From an uncultured Lachnospiraceae bacterium (GTDB lineage: Bacteria; Bacillota; Clostridia; Lachnospirales; Lachnospiraceae): 64,000 nucleotides of DNA. Both the position numbers and the translations under genes were made by a program. This document shows positions 34,712 through 43,958 of this stretch, one piece after another (positions within the stretch are counted from its first letter, which is position 1; each line of letters opens with the position of its first letter). Location: NCBI GenBank assembly GCA_900554205.1, contig USGM01000003.1, positions 1 through 64,000 of the forward strand. The letters run 5' to 3'. The notes below the pieces were generated by a model. The model saw nothing but the letters and a program-made list of their open reading frames with translations, ran no database searches and was not told the origin of the DNA.

Positions 34712-35716
34712 CTATGTGTGTGAAGATTTTCTGTCACACACGGAATCACGGACAACAAGATTTACGTCAAGAATCACATTCTCCGCCGGAAGGGAAGGAT
34801 CTTCAAGATGGCGGAAGAGAATGTCCAGAGCATATTTTGCCTTTTGCTCTATATTCTGTGCAACTGTAGTCAGCTGTGGAGTCAGGAAGCTAGAAAGAGG
34901 AAGGTTATCAAAACCGATTACGGAGTAATCCTCTGGGATACAGTAGCTCTTTTTGCGCAGAGCGCTGATCAATTCTATTGCATGCATGTCACTATCAAGA
35001 AACACAGCTGTTGCAGGTACAGACAGGCAACATAGCCTTTCTACACATTCTTCCATGTGACAGGAATCGATGATGTTGCAGTCGGGCAGTGAAAAACCAT
35101 TCTGTTCCAGTGTGTCCCGAAAGCCATTCAGACGTTGCTGGATTACTTTACTGTCTTCAATATAAGAGGAGACAAAGGAGAAGGCAGTATGTCCTTTTTC
35201 GATAAAATGTTTCGCTGCCAGTACACCACCCTTGTAATCGTCGATGCCGATATTGATTACCTGCCGCATATTGCTGTAGCTGTCTGTAAAGACCAGAGGC
35301 ATTGGGTTGCTTGTCTGTATTTTTTGCATATCCTTATCGAAGGTGCCGAAAAAGATTGCTCCCTGAGCGCGCCAGGATTGCAAATGCTGGGTGACTTCAG
35401 AATAGTCACTTACAAAGTGTACCATGGTATTGAAACCGCGGTCCTGTATTCCCTGAATGATATAGTTCAGCATAGAAGCATTGTATGGGGAACTGAGGGG
35501 AGTCTCTGTTCCCTGTATGAGAATGGAAATGATGTTCGAAGATTTGGAAGACAGGTTTCGCGCTGAATAATTGGGGACATAACCCAGCCGGTCTATAATT
35601 TCCTGTATTTTTCTAATGTTCTCTTCAGAAACTTCACCATATCTTTTATTGATAACACGGGAGACGGTCATTACACTGACACCGGCTTCCTGCGCAATTT
35701 CCTTTAATGTAGCCAT
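34712..35716 (-). CDS. LacI-family regulator of the alpha-glucoside importer locus
   Basis: A 334-residue LacI/GalR repressor. The helix-turn-helix is at the N-terminus (MATLKEIAQEAGVSVMTVSRVINKRYG), followed by the hinge SARNLSSKSS and a sugar-sensing domain with GAIFFGTFDKD, NIGIDDYKGGVLAAKHFIEKGH and SVIGFDNLPLS. It is divergent from the lplB-ytcP-lipO-GH31 operon. Three copies of a GATAACGATAAC-like element lie in its own leader, midway, and on the operon promoter, so self-control and operon control are both likely. TTGGAGGAAC precedes its ATG. Confidence 0.92.
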   Translation of the reverse strand: MATLKEIAQEAGVSVMTVSRVINKRYGEVSEENIRKIQEIIDRLGYVPNYSARNLSSKSSNIISILIQGTETPLSSPYNASMLNYIIQGIQDRGFNTMVHFVSDYSEVTQHLQSWRAQGAIFFGTFDKDMQKIQTSNPMPLVFTDSYSNMRQVINIGIDDYKGGVLAAKHFIEKGHTAFSFVSSYIEDSKVIQQRLNGFRDTLEQNGFSLPDCNIIDSCHMEECVERLCCLSVPATAVFLDSDMHAIELISALRKKSYCIPEDYSVIGFDNLPLSSFLTPQLTTVAQNIEQKAKYALDILFRHLEDPSLPAENVILDVNLVVRDSVCDRKSSHT

Positions 35717-35731
35717 GAGTGTTCCTCCAAT

Positions 35732-35745
35732 TTGATAACGATAAC
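35732..35745. promoter_or_regulatory. Operator copy 1 (lacI leader)
   Basis: TTGATAACGATAAC lies between the predicted lacI transcription start and its ribosome binding site, so binding would block the lacI transcript. It is identical to copy 2, exactly 85 bases away (about eight helical turns, which favours looping). Confidence 0.7.
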
Positions 35746-35761
35746 GTACAATTTAATATGA

Positions 35762-35790
35762 ATTATACTGAAAAAATTAGGAAAAAGCAA
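35762..35790 (-). promoter_or_regulatory. Promoter of lacI (alpha-glucoside locus)
   Basis: On the minus strand TTGCTT (35790-35785), 17 bases, perfect TATAAT (35767-35762). It lies between operator copies 1 and 2. Confidence 0.65.
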
Positions 35791-35816
35791 GAAATAGAAG
35801 TATTTTGGCAAACAAT

Positions 35817-35830
35817 TTGATAACGATAAC
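35817..35830. promoter_or_regulatory. Operator copy 2 (upstream of both promoters)
   Basis: TTGATAACGATAAC, identical to copy 1. It is upstream of the lacI -35 and about 110 bases upstream of the operon -35. Confidence 0.65.
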
Positions 35831-35936
35831 AAATAAATGACAAGCGAAATCAGCTCAAAAAAAATACTGTATAGTGCATAATGTATAAAAACAAACAATA
35901 AAAACTGTACAAATTGGAAGAAATGGCAATAATATA

Positions 35937-35965
35937 TTGACAATCAACAAGGAATAAGATATTCT
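35937..35965 (+). promoter_or_regulatory. Promoter of the importer-GH31 operon
   Basis: A perfect TTGACA (35937-35942), 17 bases, then TATTCT (35960-35965). Operator copy 3 begins seven bases after the -10 and so covers the transcription start. Confidence 0.7.
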
Positions 35966-35971
35966 ACAAAC

Positions 35972-35984
35972 AGTTAACGATAAC
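35972..35984. promoter_or_regulatory. Operator copy 3 (operon start site)
   Basis: AGTTAACGATAAC differs from the other copies in its first half (GTTAAC for GATAAC), which makes it the most palindromic of the three (GTTA-N4-TAAC). It lies on the predicted start of the lplB operon. Confidence 0.65.
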
Positions 35985-36012
35985 AGTAAAGAAAAAACGG
36001 AGGGTTGTTATT

Positions 36013-36936
36013 ATGAAAAATAAAAGGAAAGGAAAGCTGATACATCGCGTAGCAAGAAACTGGGGATTGTATCTGATGTTGATGCCGGCGTTTGTTCTGC
36101 TGATCTGCTTTACATATCGCCCAATGTACGGCGTACTGATTGCCTTCAAGGAGTATAAGGCTTCGCTGGGCATCATGGGCAGCGCATGGGCAGATCCGTG
36201 GTACAAATTTTTCCGTAAGTTTTTTCTCTCTTACCAGTTTAAGACAACAATCGTTAATACACTGACGATCACACTGTACAGCCTTCTGGTCTTCCCGGTG
36301 CCGATCATCCTTGCCCTTGGGATCAACCAAATGAAAAATGGAAAGTATAAAAAAATTTTCCAGACGGTAACCTATATGCCTCATTTTATTTCAACAGTGG
36401 TTATGGTTGGGCTGATCACATTGCTGTTATCGCCCGGAAGCGGTGTGTTTGGCGCGATTTGCAGGGCTATTGGCCTTGAGGCGCCGAACCTGATGGGAAA
36501 GGCAGCGGCCTTTAAACATCTGTATGTCTGGTCGGATGTATGGCAGCATGCAGGATGGGACAGCATCATTTATCTTGCGGCGTTGTCGGGGGTTGATCCC
36601 AGTCTGTACGAGGCCGCGACGGTGGATGGTGCAACGGCACTTCAGAAAATCAAATATGTAGACATTCCTATGCTTATTCCGACGGCGGTAATTATGCTGA
36701 TCTTGCGAGTGGGCGGAATTATGAGTCTTGGATTTGAAAAAGTGTATCTGATGCAGAATGATCTGAATATTTCTGCTAGTGAGGTTATTTCGACCTATGT
36801 GTACAAGATTGGTGTAATTAATACACAGTACAGCTATTCGGCGGCAATTAACCTTTTCAGTACGGTCGTGAATTTCGTAATGCTTCTACTGGTAAACAAA
36901 ATATCCAAATCAGTCAGCGAAAACAGCCTGTGGTAG
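36013..36936 (+). CDS. ABC sugar importer permease, LplB family
   Basis: A 307-residue inner-membrane permease of the carbohydrate uptake-1 family, LplB type. Six hydrophobic segments are seen. The ATPase-contact EAA loop is SLYEAATVDGATALQKIKYVDIPML near residue 200. The N-terminal NWGLYLMLMPAFVLLICFTYRPMYGVLIAFK segment is typical of LplB. It pairs with the YtcP-type permease 19 bases downstream and the lipoprotein after it. No ATPase gene is present; as in most Firmicutes, a shared MsmK-like ATPase elsewhere is expected. GGAGGG precedes its ATG. Confidence 0.93.
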   Translation: MKNKRKGKLIHRVARNWGLYLMLMPAFVLLICFTYRPMYGVLIAFKEYKASLGIMGSAWADPWYKFFRKFFLSYQFKTTIVNTLTITLYSLLVFPVPIILALGINQMKNGKYKKIFQTVTYMPHFISTVVMVGLITLLLSPGSGVFGAICRAIGLEAPNLMGKAAAFKHLYVWSDVWQHAGWDSIIYLAALSGVDPSLYEAATVDGATALQKIKYVDIPMLIPTAVIMLILRVGGIMSLGFEKVYLMQNDLNISASEVISTYVYKIGVINTQYSYSAAINLFSTVVNFVMLLLVNKISKSVSENSLW

Positions 36937-36955
36937 GGTCTGATGGGAGGAAAAA

Positions 36956-37822
36956 ATGAAAGATAAAGTATTCCGGTTTTTTTTATATCTGATTTCAGGA
37001 TTTATTCTTCTGATTGTGTTATATCCGCTGTATTTTGTCGTGATTGCGTCCTTCAGTGACCCATCCGCCGTGGCGAGCGGGCAGGTCTGGCTTGTGCCGA
37101 AGGGGCTGACGCTCGACGGATACAAGGAGTTGTTCAGGCATAATGAGATATGGACAGGTTATGCAAATACAATTCTCTATACCATCGCAGGAACGTTTAT
37201 CGGTGTTGCTGTAAACATATTCGCTGCTTACGCATTGTCGAAAAAGGATCTTGTCGGTAGAAAGGTGTTGATGTGGCTCTTTGTATTTACAATGTTTTTT
37301 AACGGTGGATTGGTTCCTACCTTCATAACGATCAAGGATTTTGGACTGTATAACACCTTCTGGGTCATGGTACTTCCGTTTTCTGTCTCGGTATATAACA
37401 TCATTGTAGCCAGAACCTTTTTTGAAAACACAATTCCGGCTGAATTAAATGATGCAGCAAAGATAGATGGCTGTGGAAATATCTACTATTTCTTTAAAAT
37501 TGTATTGCCGCTGTCAAAAGCCATCCTGGCGGTAATCGCACTCTGGACAGCGGTTGGTATGTGGAATTCCTATTTTAACGCATTGGTCTATTTGAAGGAT
37601 TCCTGGCGTTACCCGTTACAGCTGGCTTTGAGAAATATTTTGATAACAAACAATTTGCAGATGTCCTTTGGCAGCGGGGAGGCGATGCAGATCGCCTTAA
37701 GGCTTTCAAATCTGATGAGGTATTCCGTCATCATTGTTTCGACATTGCCTATTATGTGCGTTTATCCGTTTGCGCAGAAATATTTTAATCAGGGTGTCAT
37801 GATCGGTGCGGTAAAAGGCTAG
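36956..37822 (+). CDS. ABC sugar importer permease, YtcP family
   Basis: A 288-residue second permease of the same importer, of the YtcP/MalG type, with six helices. The EAA loop reads AELNDAAKIDGCGNIYYFFKIVLPLSKAILA near residue 165. The family features SDPSAVASGQVWLVPKGLTLDGY and the C-terminal VYPFAQKYFNQGVMIGAVKG are present. It forms the translocation pore with the LplB-type subunit. A GGAGG site precedes ATG 36956. Confidence 0.93.
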   Translation: MKDKVFRFFLYLISGFILLIVLYPLYFVVIASFSDPSAVASGQVWLVPKGLTLDGYKELFRHNEIWTGYANTILYTIAGTFIGVAVNIFAAYALSKKDLVGRKVLMWLFVFTMFFNGGLVPTFITIKDFGLYNTFWVMVLPFSVSVYNIIVARTFFENTIPAELNDAAKIDGCGNIYYFFKIVLPLSKAILAVIALWTAVGMWNSYFNALVYLKDSWRYPLQLALRNILITNNLQMSFGSGEAMQIALRLSNLMRYSVIIVSTLPIMCVYPFAQKYFNQGVMIGAVKG

Positions 37823-37857
37823 CGCTGATCGTAACATAGATAAAAGGAGGAAAAAAT

Positions 37858-39489
37858 ATGAAGAAAGTAACAAAACAAGCAATCAGTCTTCTGTGCGCTT
37901 CCGCGATGCTGTGTATGACAGCGTGCGGCGGGGAGAGTACAGGAGCGGCAAACACAGGAGAAAGTAAGAAGACAGATTCTGCTCCTGTGTCGGAGAGTGA
38001 CAACTTTCATAAGGAGGGAATGCCCATTGTCGATGAACCTGTAACTCTGACAGTGCTGACCACACGCTGGGGAAATATGGGAGACAGCTTTAAGAACAAT
38101 GAATTTTTGAAGAAACTTGAAGAAGAATCCAATGTCAAGATCGAGTGGCAGGTGCAGTCGCTGAATGACTGGGGCGAACAGAAAGGCATTATGCTTGCGG
38201 GCGGAGAATTGCCGGATATCATTTTTGGCTTTCAGACTTTTAATGATGCGGATATCATGAACAATCTGGATCTGTTTATTCCGTTGGATGACCTTGTGGA
38301 TGAGTACATGCCGAACTACAAGAAAGCAATGGAAGAGATGCCTGATCTGAAGAAGATCGCAACGTTCCCCGATGGCAAAATGTATTCTATGAGTAAGAAT
38401 TTGCCGCTCAGACCGGTTTCCTGTAACCAGCCGATTATTAACAAACAGTGGCTTGACAACCTTGGCCTTAAGGTTCCCACAACGGTGGATGAACTGTATA
38501 ATGTGCTTAAGGCGTTCAAGGAACAGGATGCAAACGGAAACGGCGACCCGAATGATGAAATTCCGATTTCCGGAGCGAAGGGAATTTCCATGGACCTGCT
38601 CAATCCTTTTGGAATTACTGACATCACTGGGTACAAGATGATGGTAAACAGCGATGGAACGTTGACTTACTATCCGACATCGGAACAGTATAAAGAGGGA
38701 ATCAAATGGCTGCACAAACTGTATGAGGAAGGAATCATTGACCCGGAGGCATTTACACAGGACGATTCCATGCTTTCCGCAAAGAGACAGGACCCCAATG
38801 TTTCCAGAGTAGGATTTGAGTATGCGTGGACACCTGATTCCAACTTTGGACAGTGGTCATCTGAGTACGAGATTATTCCGCCGATTGCCGGAGCAGACGG
38901 TAAGGCATATACAGGAGGAGATCCTAACGGGGTTTCCAGTATCATGAGAAATGAGGTTCTGATCACAAAATTCTGTGAGCATCCGGAAATTGCCGCCAGA
39001 TGGATTGACCAGTTTTACACCGGAGAGGCAAGTATTCAGAACTTCTGGGGAGGCATAGGAACGGTTATTACCAAGCATGATGACGGAACCTATACTTTGA
39101 ACGATCCGCCGGAAGGAACCAGTGCTGATTCATGGTATTGGGATTCCAGCCTGAGAGATTTTGGACCGAAGTATGTAAGCAAGGAATTCCAGAAGAATAT
39201 TAAGCTCTCATCCACAAGCGGAGACGGACTGAAGGTCGAGCTGAGTAAGATAGCAGAGGATACCGTTACTACACCGTATCCCAATGTAATGTTCACGTTG
39301 GAAGAAAACGAACAGCTTCCGACACTCACTACGGATATTGATAAGTATGTAGAAAGTACCCGTGCATTGTGGATAACTGAGGGCGGTATAGATGAAGGCT
39401 GGGACGAGTATGTCAATCAGCTGAATGCAATGGGATTAAAGGATTTGATACAGATTTATACAGATGCTTATGAGCGTTACAGCAACTAA
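37858..39489 (+). CDS. Lipoprotein sugar-binding protein, LipO/LplA type
   Basis: A 543-residue extracellular solute-binding protein. The signal peptide ends in a lipobox with the modified cysteine at position 23 (CMTAC), so the mature protein is anchored on the outer face of the membrane. After a Ser/Gly/Thr linker the binding domain starts at DEPVTLTVLTTRWG. Aromatic and acidic patches such as PDSNFGQWSSEYEIIPP and DSWYWDSSLRDFGPKY are typical of LipO-like proteins that bind oligosaccharides. The neighbouring GH31 enzymes point to alpha-glucosides. A hairpin directly downstream probably gives this gene more transcript than the enzymes that follow. Confidence 0.92.
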   Translation: MKKVTKQAISLLCASAMLCMTACGGESTGAANTGESKKTDSAPVSESDNFHKEGMPIVDEPVTLTVLTTRWGNMGDSFKNNEFLKKLEEESNVKIEWQVQSLNDWGEQKGIMLAGGELPDIIFGFQTFNDADIMNNLDLFIPLDDLVDEYMPNYKKAMEEMPDLKKIATFPDGKMYSMSKNLPLRPVSCNQPIINKQWLDNLGLKVPTTVDELYNVLKAFKEQDANGNGDPNDEIPISGAKGISMDLLNPFGITDITGYKMMVNSDGTLTYYPTSEQYKEGIKWLHKLYEEGIIDPEAFTQDDSMLSAKRQDPNVSRVGFEYAWTPDSNFGQWSSEYEIIPPIAGADGKAYTGGDPNGVSSIMRNEVLITKFCEHPEIAARWIDQFYTGEASIQNFWGGIGTVITKHDDGTYTLNDPPEGTSADSWYWDSSLRDFGPKYVSKEFQKNIKLSSTSGDGLKVELSKIAEDTVTTPYPNVMFTLEENEQLPTLTTDIDKYVESTRALWITEGGIDEGWDEYVNQLNAMGLKDLIQIYTDAYERYSN

Positions 39490-39499
39490 CTAAATGTAG

Positions 39500-39525
39500 A
39501 GAGGAATCGTTTATGCGATTCCTCT
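39500..39525 (+). terminator. Attenuating hairpin after the lipoprotein gene
   Basis: A perfect 10-bp stem (AGAGGAATCG, 39500-39509, and its complement, 39516-39525) with a 6-base loop, 10 bases after the lipO stop and 19 bases before the next gene. Only TTGTT follows, so read-through into the GH31 genes is expected; it may also protect the 3' end of the upstream message. Confidence 0.6.
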
Positions 39526-39544
39526 TGTTATGAAAGAGGTAGCT

Positions 39545-41560
39545 ATGGCGATATTGTCAACGGTAAACTTAAATGAAAATGCTACGCCCTTCGGCATAAG
39601 GAGTCAAAATGGAGATCAGCTGGCAGCGGTTTCGATTCTGCGGGAGCAGGGGCGGTGCACACTTACGATACAGCATTCCTGCTGCGCTGTGTATGGAATG
39701 GGAGAGCGTTTTGATTCCGTGAATCAAAAGGGAAAGAGCTTATCAACAGAGGTTTTTGAAAAGTTCTGCAATCAGGGAAGTGTCAGCTATTGTCCGATGC
39801 CCTTTTTCTTTACTGAGAACGGTTTGGGCGTATTTGTAGATACGTTGACGGTGGTACAGTTCCGGTTCCGTGAAGAAATTCAGATCGAAATCATTGTAGA
39901 TACAGAGGGAAAATTTCCCAGAATTTATTTTCTGGGAGGTGAACCGGCAGAACTGGTGCGTGATTTTTCACAGCTGACCGGAAACGTTAGGACAATACCG
40001 AAGTGGAGTCTGGGACCATGGATGTCAGCCAATCGCTGGCATACGGAGGAGGACGTAAAAGAGCAGCTTGCGGAGCTGGAAAAACATCAGATTCCACACA
40101 GCGTGATGGTTTTGGAGGCATGGAGCGATGAGGCGACGTTTTATCGCTTTAATGATCACGGAGAGTGGAAACAACCCGAAGAAATGGTCCGGCAGCTTCA
40201 GGAGAAAAATATACATTTGATCTTATGGCAGATACCGGTGCTGAAAAAGATGTCTGAAAATGAATATAGCAGTATTGCGGAGCAGGACTGGAATTATGCA
40301 GTGGAGCATGGTCTGTGCATTCGGAATACGGATGGCAGTCCTTATACAATACCAGAGGGACACTGGTTTGCTGGTTCCCTTCTTCCTGATTTCAGCAATC
40401 CGGACGCAGCGGAATGGTGGTTTAATAAGAGAAAATACCTGCTGGAAATGGGAGTGGACGGCTTTAAGACAGACGGTGGGGAATTTATATTGTCAGATGA
40501 CGTTATTGATTCCGCGGGAAGAAGCGGAAAGGAACTTCGCAATTACTTTTCGGCGGAATACGTGAAAGCGTACTCACGGTTTGCAGGGGAAAACCGCGTA
40601 CTGTTCAGCAGAGCAGGGTACCTCGGGCAGCAGCAATACCCGATACAGTGGGCAGGAGATCAGATGTCCACATGGGAAGAGTTCAAACATATTCTTGCTG
40701 CTGGATTGAGTATCGGTCTAAGCGGAGTGCCTTTTTGGAGCTTTGACATTGCCGGGTTCGCCGGGGAAATGCCGGATAAGGAATTGTACGAGCGGGCGGT
40801 TCAGATGGCTGTATTTGCACCTGTGATGCAATGGCATTCTGAACCTGTGGGAGGACAGTTTTCGGAGATACTGGCGGTAACGAAGGGCATCAATGACAGG
40901 AGCCCGTGGAATATGTCCTTGCTATATCAGGATAACGACCTGATTGACAGAATGCGCTGGCAATTTAATTTAAGAATGAATTTGCTGCCCTATCTGTATC
41001 AACAGATGCTGCAGTCTGCGAGGAGCAGTCTGCCAATGATGAGACATCTGGTGCTGGATTATCCTTTGGACAAGAATGTTTACGAATGTGAAGATTGTTT
41101 CCTACTTGGAGACATGTTGATCGCTCCGATTTTGGCACCGGACTGCAAAATTCGCAGGATATATCTTCCCAGAGGAGAATGGTATAGCTTTTGGGAATAC
41201 GAGATTGCAGGAGAGGGACACAAGCGCGCTCAGGATATACCACTGGAGGGAGAACACTTTTATGACATTGTATGCAGAGAGAACCGGATACCTGTTTTTG
41301 TCAGGAGCGGCGGATGCGTTGCGCTGAATCTGGCTGCAGGTGGCGGACTGGGAAGTAGCGTAGGCAATGGAATGGACTGTTATAAGAAGCTGTGCTTCTG
41401 GACAGCAGGTGAGAAAGGGCATTATCTGTTTGAGGATGATATGGGAAACCGTATCCGGATTGTATGGAATGCAGAATGCGCTGCGGGAACAGCGGAGCAG
41501 GGTGATGTACAGTATACAATACTTACCGCAGAGCAGAAAAGGTGGATGGGAGAAGGATAG
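39545..41560 (+). CDS. GH31 glycosidase, first of three
   Basis: A 671-residue cytoplasmic GH31 enzyme. The nucleophile is Asp310 in GFKTDGGEF and the acid/base is Asp372 in QWAGDQMSTWEEF, followed by the SGVPFWSFDIAGF segment. The KTD(G/F)GE form is close to the YicI-type branch, but the substrate cannot be read from the sequence. An N-terminal sandwich (VYGMGERFDSVNQKG) and the beta-rich C-terminal domains are complete. ATG 39545 with AGAGG six bases upstream is preferred over ATG 39530. The next gene starts 2 bases after its stop, so it is coupled to the second GH31. Confidence 0.85.
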   Translation: MAILSTVNLNENATPFGIRSQNGDQLAAVSILREQGRCTLTIQHSCCAVYGMGERFDSVNQKGKSLSTEVFEKFCNQGSVSYCPMPFFFTENGLGVFVDTLTVVQFRFREEIQIEIIVDTEGKFPRIYFLGGEPAELVRDFSQLTGNVRTIPKWSLGPWMSANRWHTEEDVKEQLAELEKHQIPHSVMVLEAWSDEATFYRFNDHGEWKQPEEMVRQLQEKNIHLILWQIPVLKKMSENEYSSIAEQDWNYAVEHGLCIRNTDGSPYTIPEGHWFAGSLLPDFSNPDAAEWWFNKRKYLLEMGVDGFKTDGGEFILSDDVIDSAGRSGKELRNYFSAEYVKAYSRFAGENRVLFSRAGYLGQQQYPIQWAGDQMSTWEEFKHILAAGLSIGLSGVPFWSFDIAGFAGEMPDKELYERAVQMAVFAPVMQWHSEPVGGQFSEILAVTKGINDRSPWNMSLLYQDNDLIDRMRWQFNLRMNLLPYLYQQMLQSARSSLPMMRHLVLDYPLDKNVYECEDCFLLGDMLIAPILAPDCKIRRIYLPRGEWYSFWEYEIAGEGHKRAQDIPLEGEHFYDIVCRENRIPVFVRSGGCVALNLAAGGGLGSSVGNGMDCYKKLCFWTAGEKGHYLFEDDMGNRIRIVWNAECAAGTAEQGDVQYTILTAEQKRWMGEG

Positions 41561-41561
41561 A

Positions 41562-43940
41562 ATGTGTGCAAGGGAGACAGATATCAGGACAGGAAAGGAT
41601 TTTGTTGTCGAAGGAACAAATTACAGAATCAGCGTGCTGACAGACAGGCTGATCCGTTTTGAATACAGCCCGCAGGGTGTGTTTGTAGATGCTGCTACAC
41701 AGGTTGTCGTCAACCGGAAGTTTCCGTCTGCAAATTATGAGATCAGGAGAAACGGCGATGAAATTGAAATCCTGACAGAATATCTGGCGGTGAAATATAA
41801 TCAGAAGAAATTTTCGCAGGAATCACTGAGTGTCCGACTGAGAAAGGGTGCTTTTTCATGGAATGCAACGTGGAGATATGGCGACGCATGTGAGAATCTC
41901 GGGGGAACAGTAAGGACACTGGATAATGTTGACGGTGCGATTCCCTTGGAGAACGGACTGCTTTCTCGAAATGGGTTTACCGTGATGGATGACAGTAAAT
42001 CCATGATTATGACGGAGGATGGCTGGATCAAACCGGCACCGGAGGAACATACGGATATTTACTTCTGGGGATACGGGCATGCGTATAAGGAATGCCTGAA
42101 AGCTTTTTATCATCTGTGCGGACAGACTCCGATGTTACCGCGGTTTGCGCTTGGAAACTGGTGGAGCAGATTTTATGCCTACACACAGGAAGAATATCTT
42201 GGACTGATGGAGCAGTTCCGGAGAGAACAGATTCCGTTTGCTGTGGCAGTGATCGATATGGACTGGCATTATGTTCAGCTCGATGAAAAATACGGTAGCG
42301 GATGGACCGGGTATACATGGAATGAAAAGCTGTTTCCAGATCATCAGGAAATGCTTAAGAAACTTCATCAGGACGGAATGCATGTGACGCTGAATGTTCA
42401 TCCTGCGGATGGAGTGCGCGGACATGAAAAGGCATATTTGCCGATGGCAGCGGCGCTGGGGCTGGATGCTGAAAACGGGGAGGCAATTCCGTTTGATGCG
42501 GCAGATCGCAGGTTTATGGCAGCTTATTTTGAGTATCTGCATCATCCGCTTGAAAGGGAGGGAGTCGATTTCTGGTGGATAGACTGGCAACAGGGGAAGA
42601 TTTCCGGGTTAAAGGGCCTGGATCCGTTGTGGGTGCTGAATCACTTTCATTTTGAGGATCAGAAAAGAGAAGGAAAGAGACCGATGATCTTTTCAAGATA
42701 TGCAGGTCTTGGAAGCCACAGATACCCGATAGGTTTCTCAGGCGATTCGATTATAACATGGAAATCCTTGGATTTTCAGCCTTATTTTACCGCAACAGCA
42801 TCCAATGTGGGATATGGCTGGTGGAGCCATGACATTGGCGGACATATGAACGGATATCGTGACGATGAACTGATGGTGCGATGGGTGCAGTTCGGAACCT
42901 TTTCGCCGATTATGCGTTTACACAGCTCATGCAGCCGGTTTACCGGAAAGGAGCCATGGAACTATCCGGAGCGCGAGTGCGGTATTATCACAAGATATCT
43001 CCGGTTACGCCATGCAATGATACCCTACCTTTATACAATGAACGAGCGGAATCATTCACAAGGTGAAAGCCTGATACAGCCAATGTATTATGAGTATCCC
43101 GAGGAAAATAATGCATATGAAGTGCCGGGGCAATATTTCTTCGGAAATTCATTGCTGGTTCATCCGATTACAGCGAGGACAGATGAAATCAGTAAAATGA
43201 GTGCCGTGACATCATGGCTTCCTCAGGGGGAGTGGATTGATGTCTTTTCGGGACTGAGATACCATGGCGGCAGGACGATAAAAATGTATCGTCCATTGGA
43301 GGAAATTCCGGTGTTAATGCCACAGGGAGGAATTATTCCGCTGCAGCAGACGGAACATGTTTCAAGCTTTACTGCGAACCCGGAGGATATGGAACTGCTG
43401 ATTGCGGCGGGAGATGACGGACAATTTGTTCTCTACGAGGATGACGGCGAAACCATGGGATTTGAAGAGGGACACGTGGCACGGACTGAGTACAGGCTGG
43501 AATGGAAGGAAAAGAAAGTATTCATGATTTGTCCCGTTGAGGGAGAGACACAGCTGCTTCCGGAAAAGAGAAACTACAGGATAAAGGTATATTGTGTGCG
43601 GAACAACTGTGTCGGACATATTACGGTGAACGGGCAGGAGCAGCCGTTTGAACAGAGCTATGACAAGAAAAAGAATATCCTTACGATTGTGATTGACGGT
43701 GTGCCTGTTGCGGAGGAACTGGCAATGTGGTTTGAACATGACAGCGATCTTGAAAAGAATGAATATTCAGATAGAATTTTCAAGCTGCTGAACCGCTGTC
43801 AGATAGAATACTGCGTGAAGGACAGAGTATTTGACTGTGTCAGCAGAGCCCGAAATATGGATGAGGCGATCCTGCAGCTGAACGCAATGGAACTTCCGAG
43901 AACAGTCTATGAGGCGATTGCGGAAATTTTGCTGGCATGA
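41562..43940 (+). CDS. GH31 glycosidase, second of three, with DUF5110-like end
   Basis: A 792-residue cytoplasmic GH31 enzyme. The nucleophile is Asp341 in DFWWIDWQQG and the acid/base is Asp395 in GFSGDSIITW. GNWWSRFYAYTQEEYLGLMEQF and AVIDMDWHYV are typical of a Firmicutes alpha-glucosidase branch. After the C-terminal sandwich comes a DUF5110-like domain (LYEDDGETMGFEEG) and then a 60-residue helical tail from about residue 730. ATG 41562 is used; the open frame extends upstream into the previous gene. The likely role is hydrolysis of imported alpha-glucosides. It differs from both flanking GH31 genes, so this is a set of distinct enzymes rather than a recent duplication. Confidence 0.87.
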   Translation: MCARETDIRTGKDFVVEGTNYRISVLTDRLIRFEYSPQGVFVDAATQVVVNRKFPSANYEIRRNGDEIEILTEYLAVKYNQKKFSQESLSVRLRKGAFSWNATWRYGDACENLGGTVRTLDNVDGAIPLENGLLSRNGFTVMDDSKSMIMTEDGWIKPAPEEHTDIYFWGYGHAYKECLKAFYHLCGQTPMLPRFALGNWWSRFYAYTQEEYLGLMEQFRREQIPFAVAVIDMDWHYVQLDEKYGSGWTGYTWNEKLFPDHQEMLKKLHQDGMHVTLNVHPADGVRGHEKAYLPMAAALGLDAENGEAIPFDAADRRFMAAYFEYLHHPLEREGVDFWWIDWQQGKISGLKGLDPLWVLNHFHFEDQKREGKRPMIFSRYAGLGSHRYPIGFSGDSIITWKSLDFQPYFTATASNVGYGWWSHDIGGHMNGYRDDELMVRWVQFGTFSPIMRLHSSCSRFTGKEPWNYPERECGIITRYLRLRHAMIPYLYTMNERNHSQGESLIQPMYYEYPEENNAYEVPGQYFFGNSLLVHPITARTDEISKMSAVTSWLPQGEWIDVFSGLRYHGGRTIKMYRPLEEIPVLMPQGGIIPLQQTEHVSSFTANPEDMELLIAAGDDGQFVLYEDDGETMGFEEGHVARTEYRLEWKEKKVFMICPVEGETQLLPEKRNYRIKVYCVRNNCVGHITVNGQEQPFEQSYDKKKNILTIVIDGVPVAEELAMWFEHDSDLEKNEYSDRIFKLLNRCQIEYCVKDRVFDCVSRARNMDEAILQLNAMELPRTVYEAIAEILLA

Positions 43941-43958
43941 TTGCAGAGAGGAAACGAT

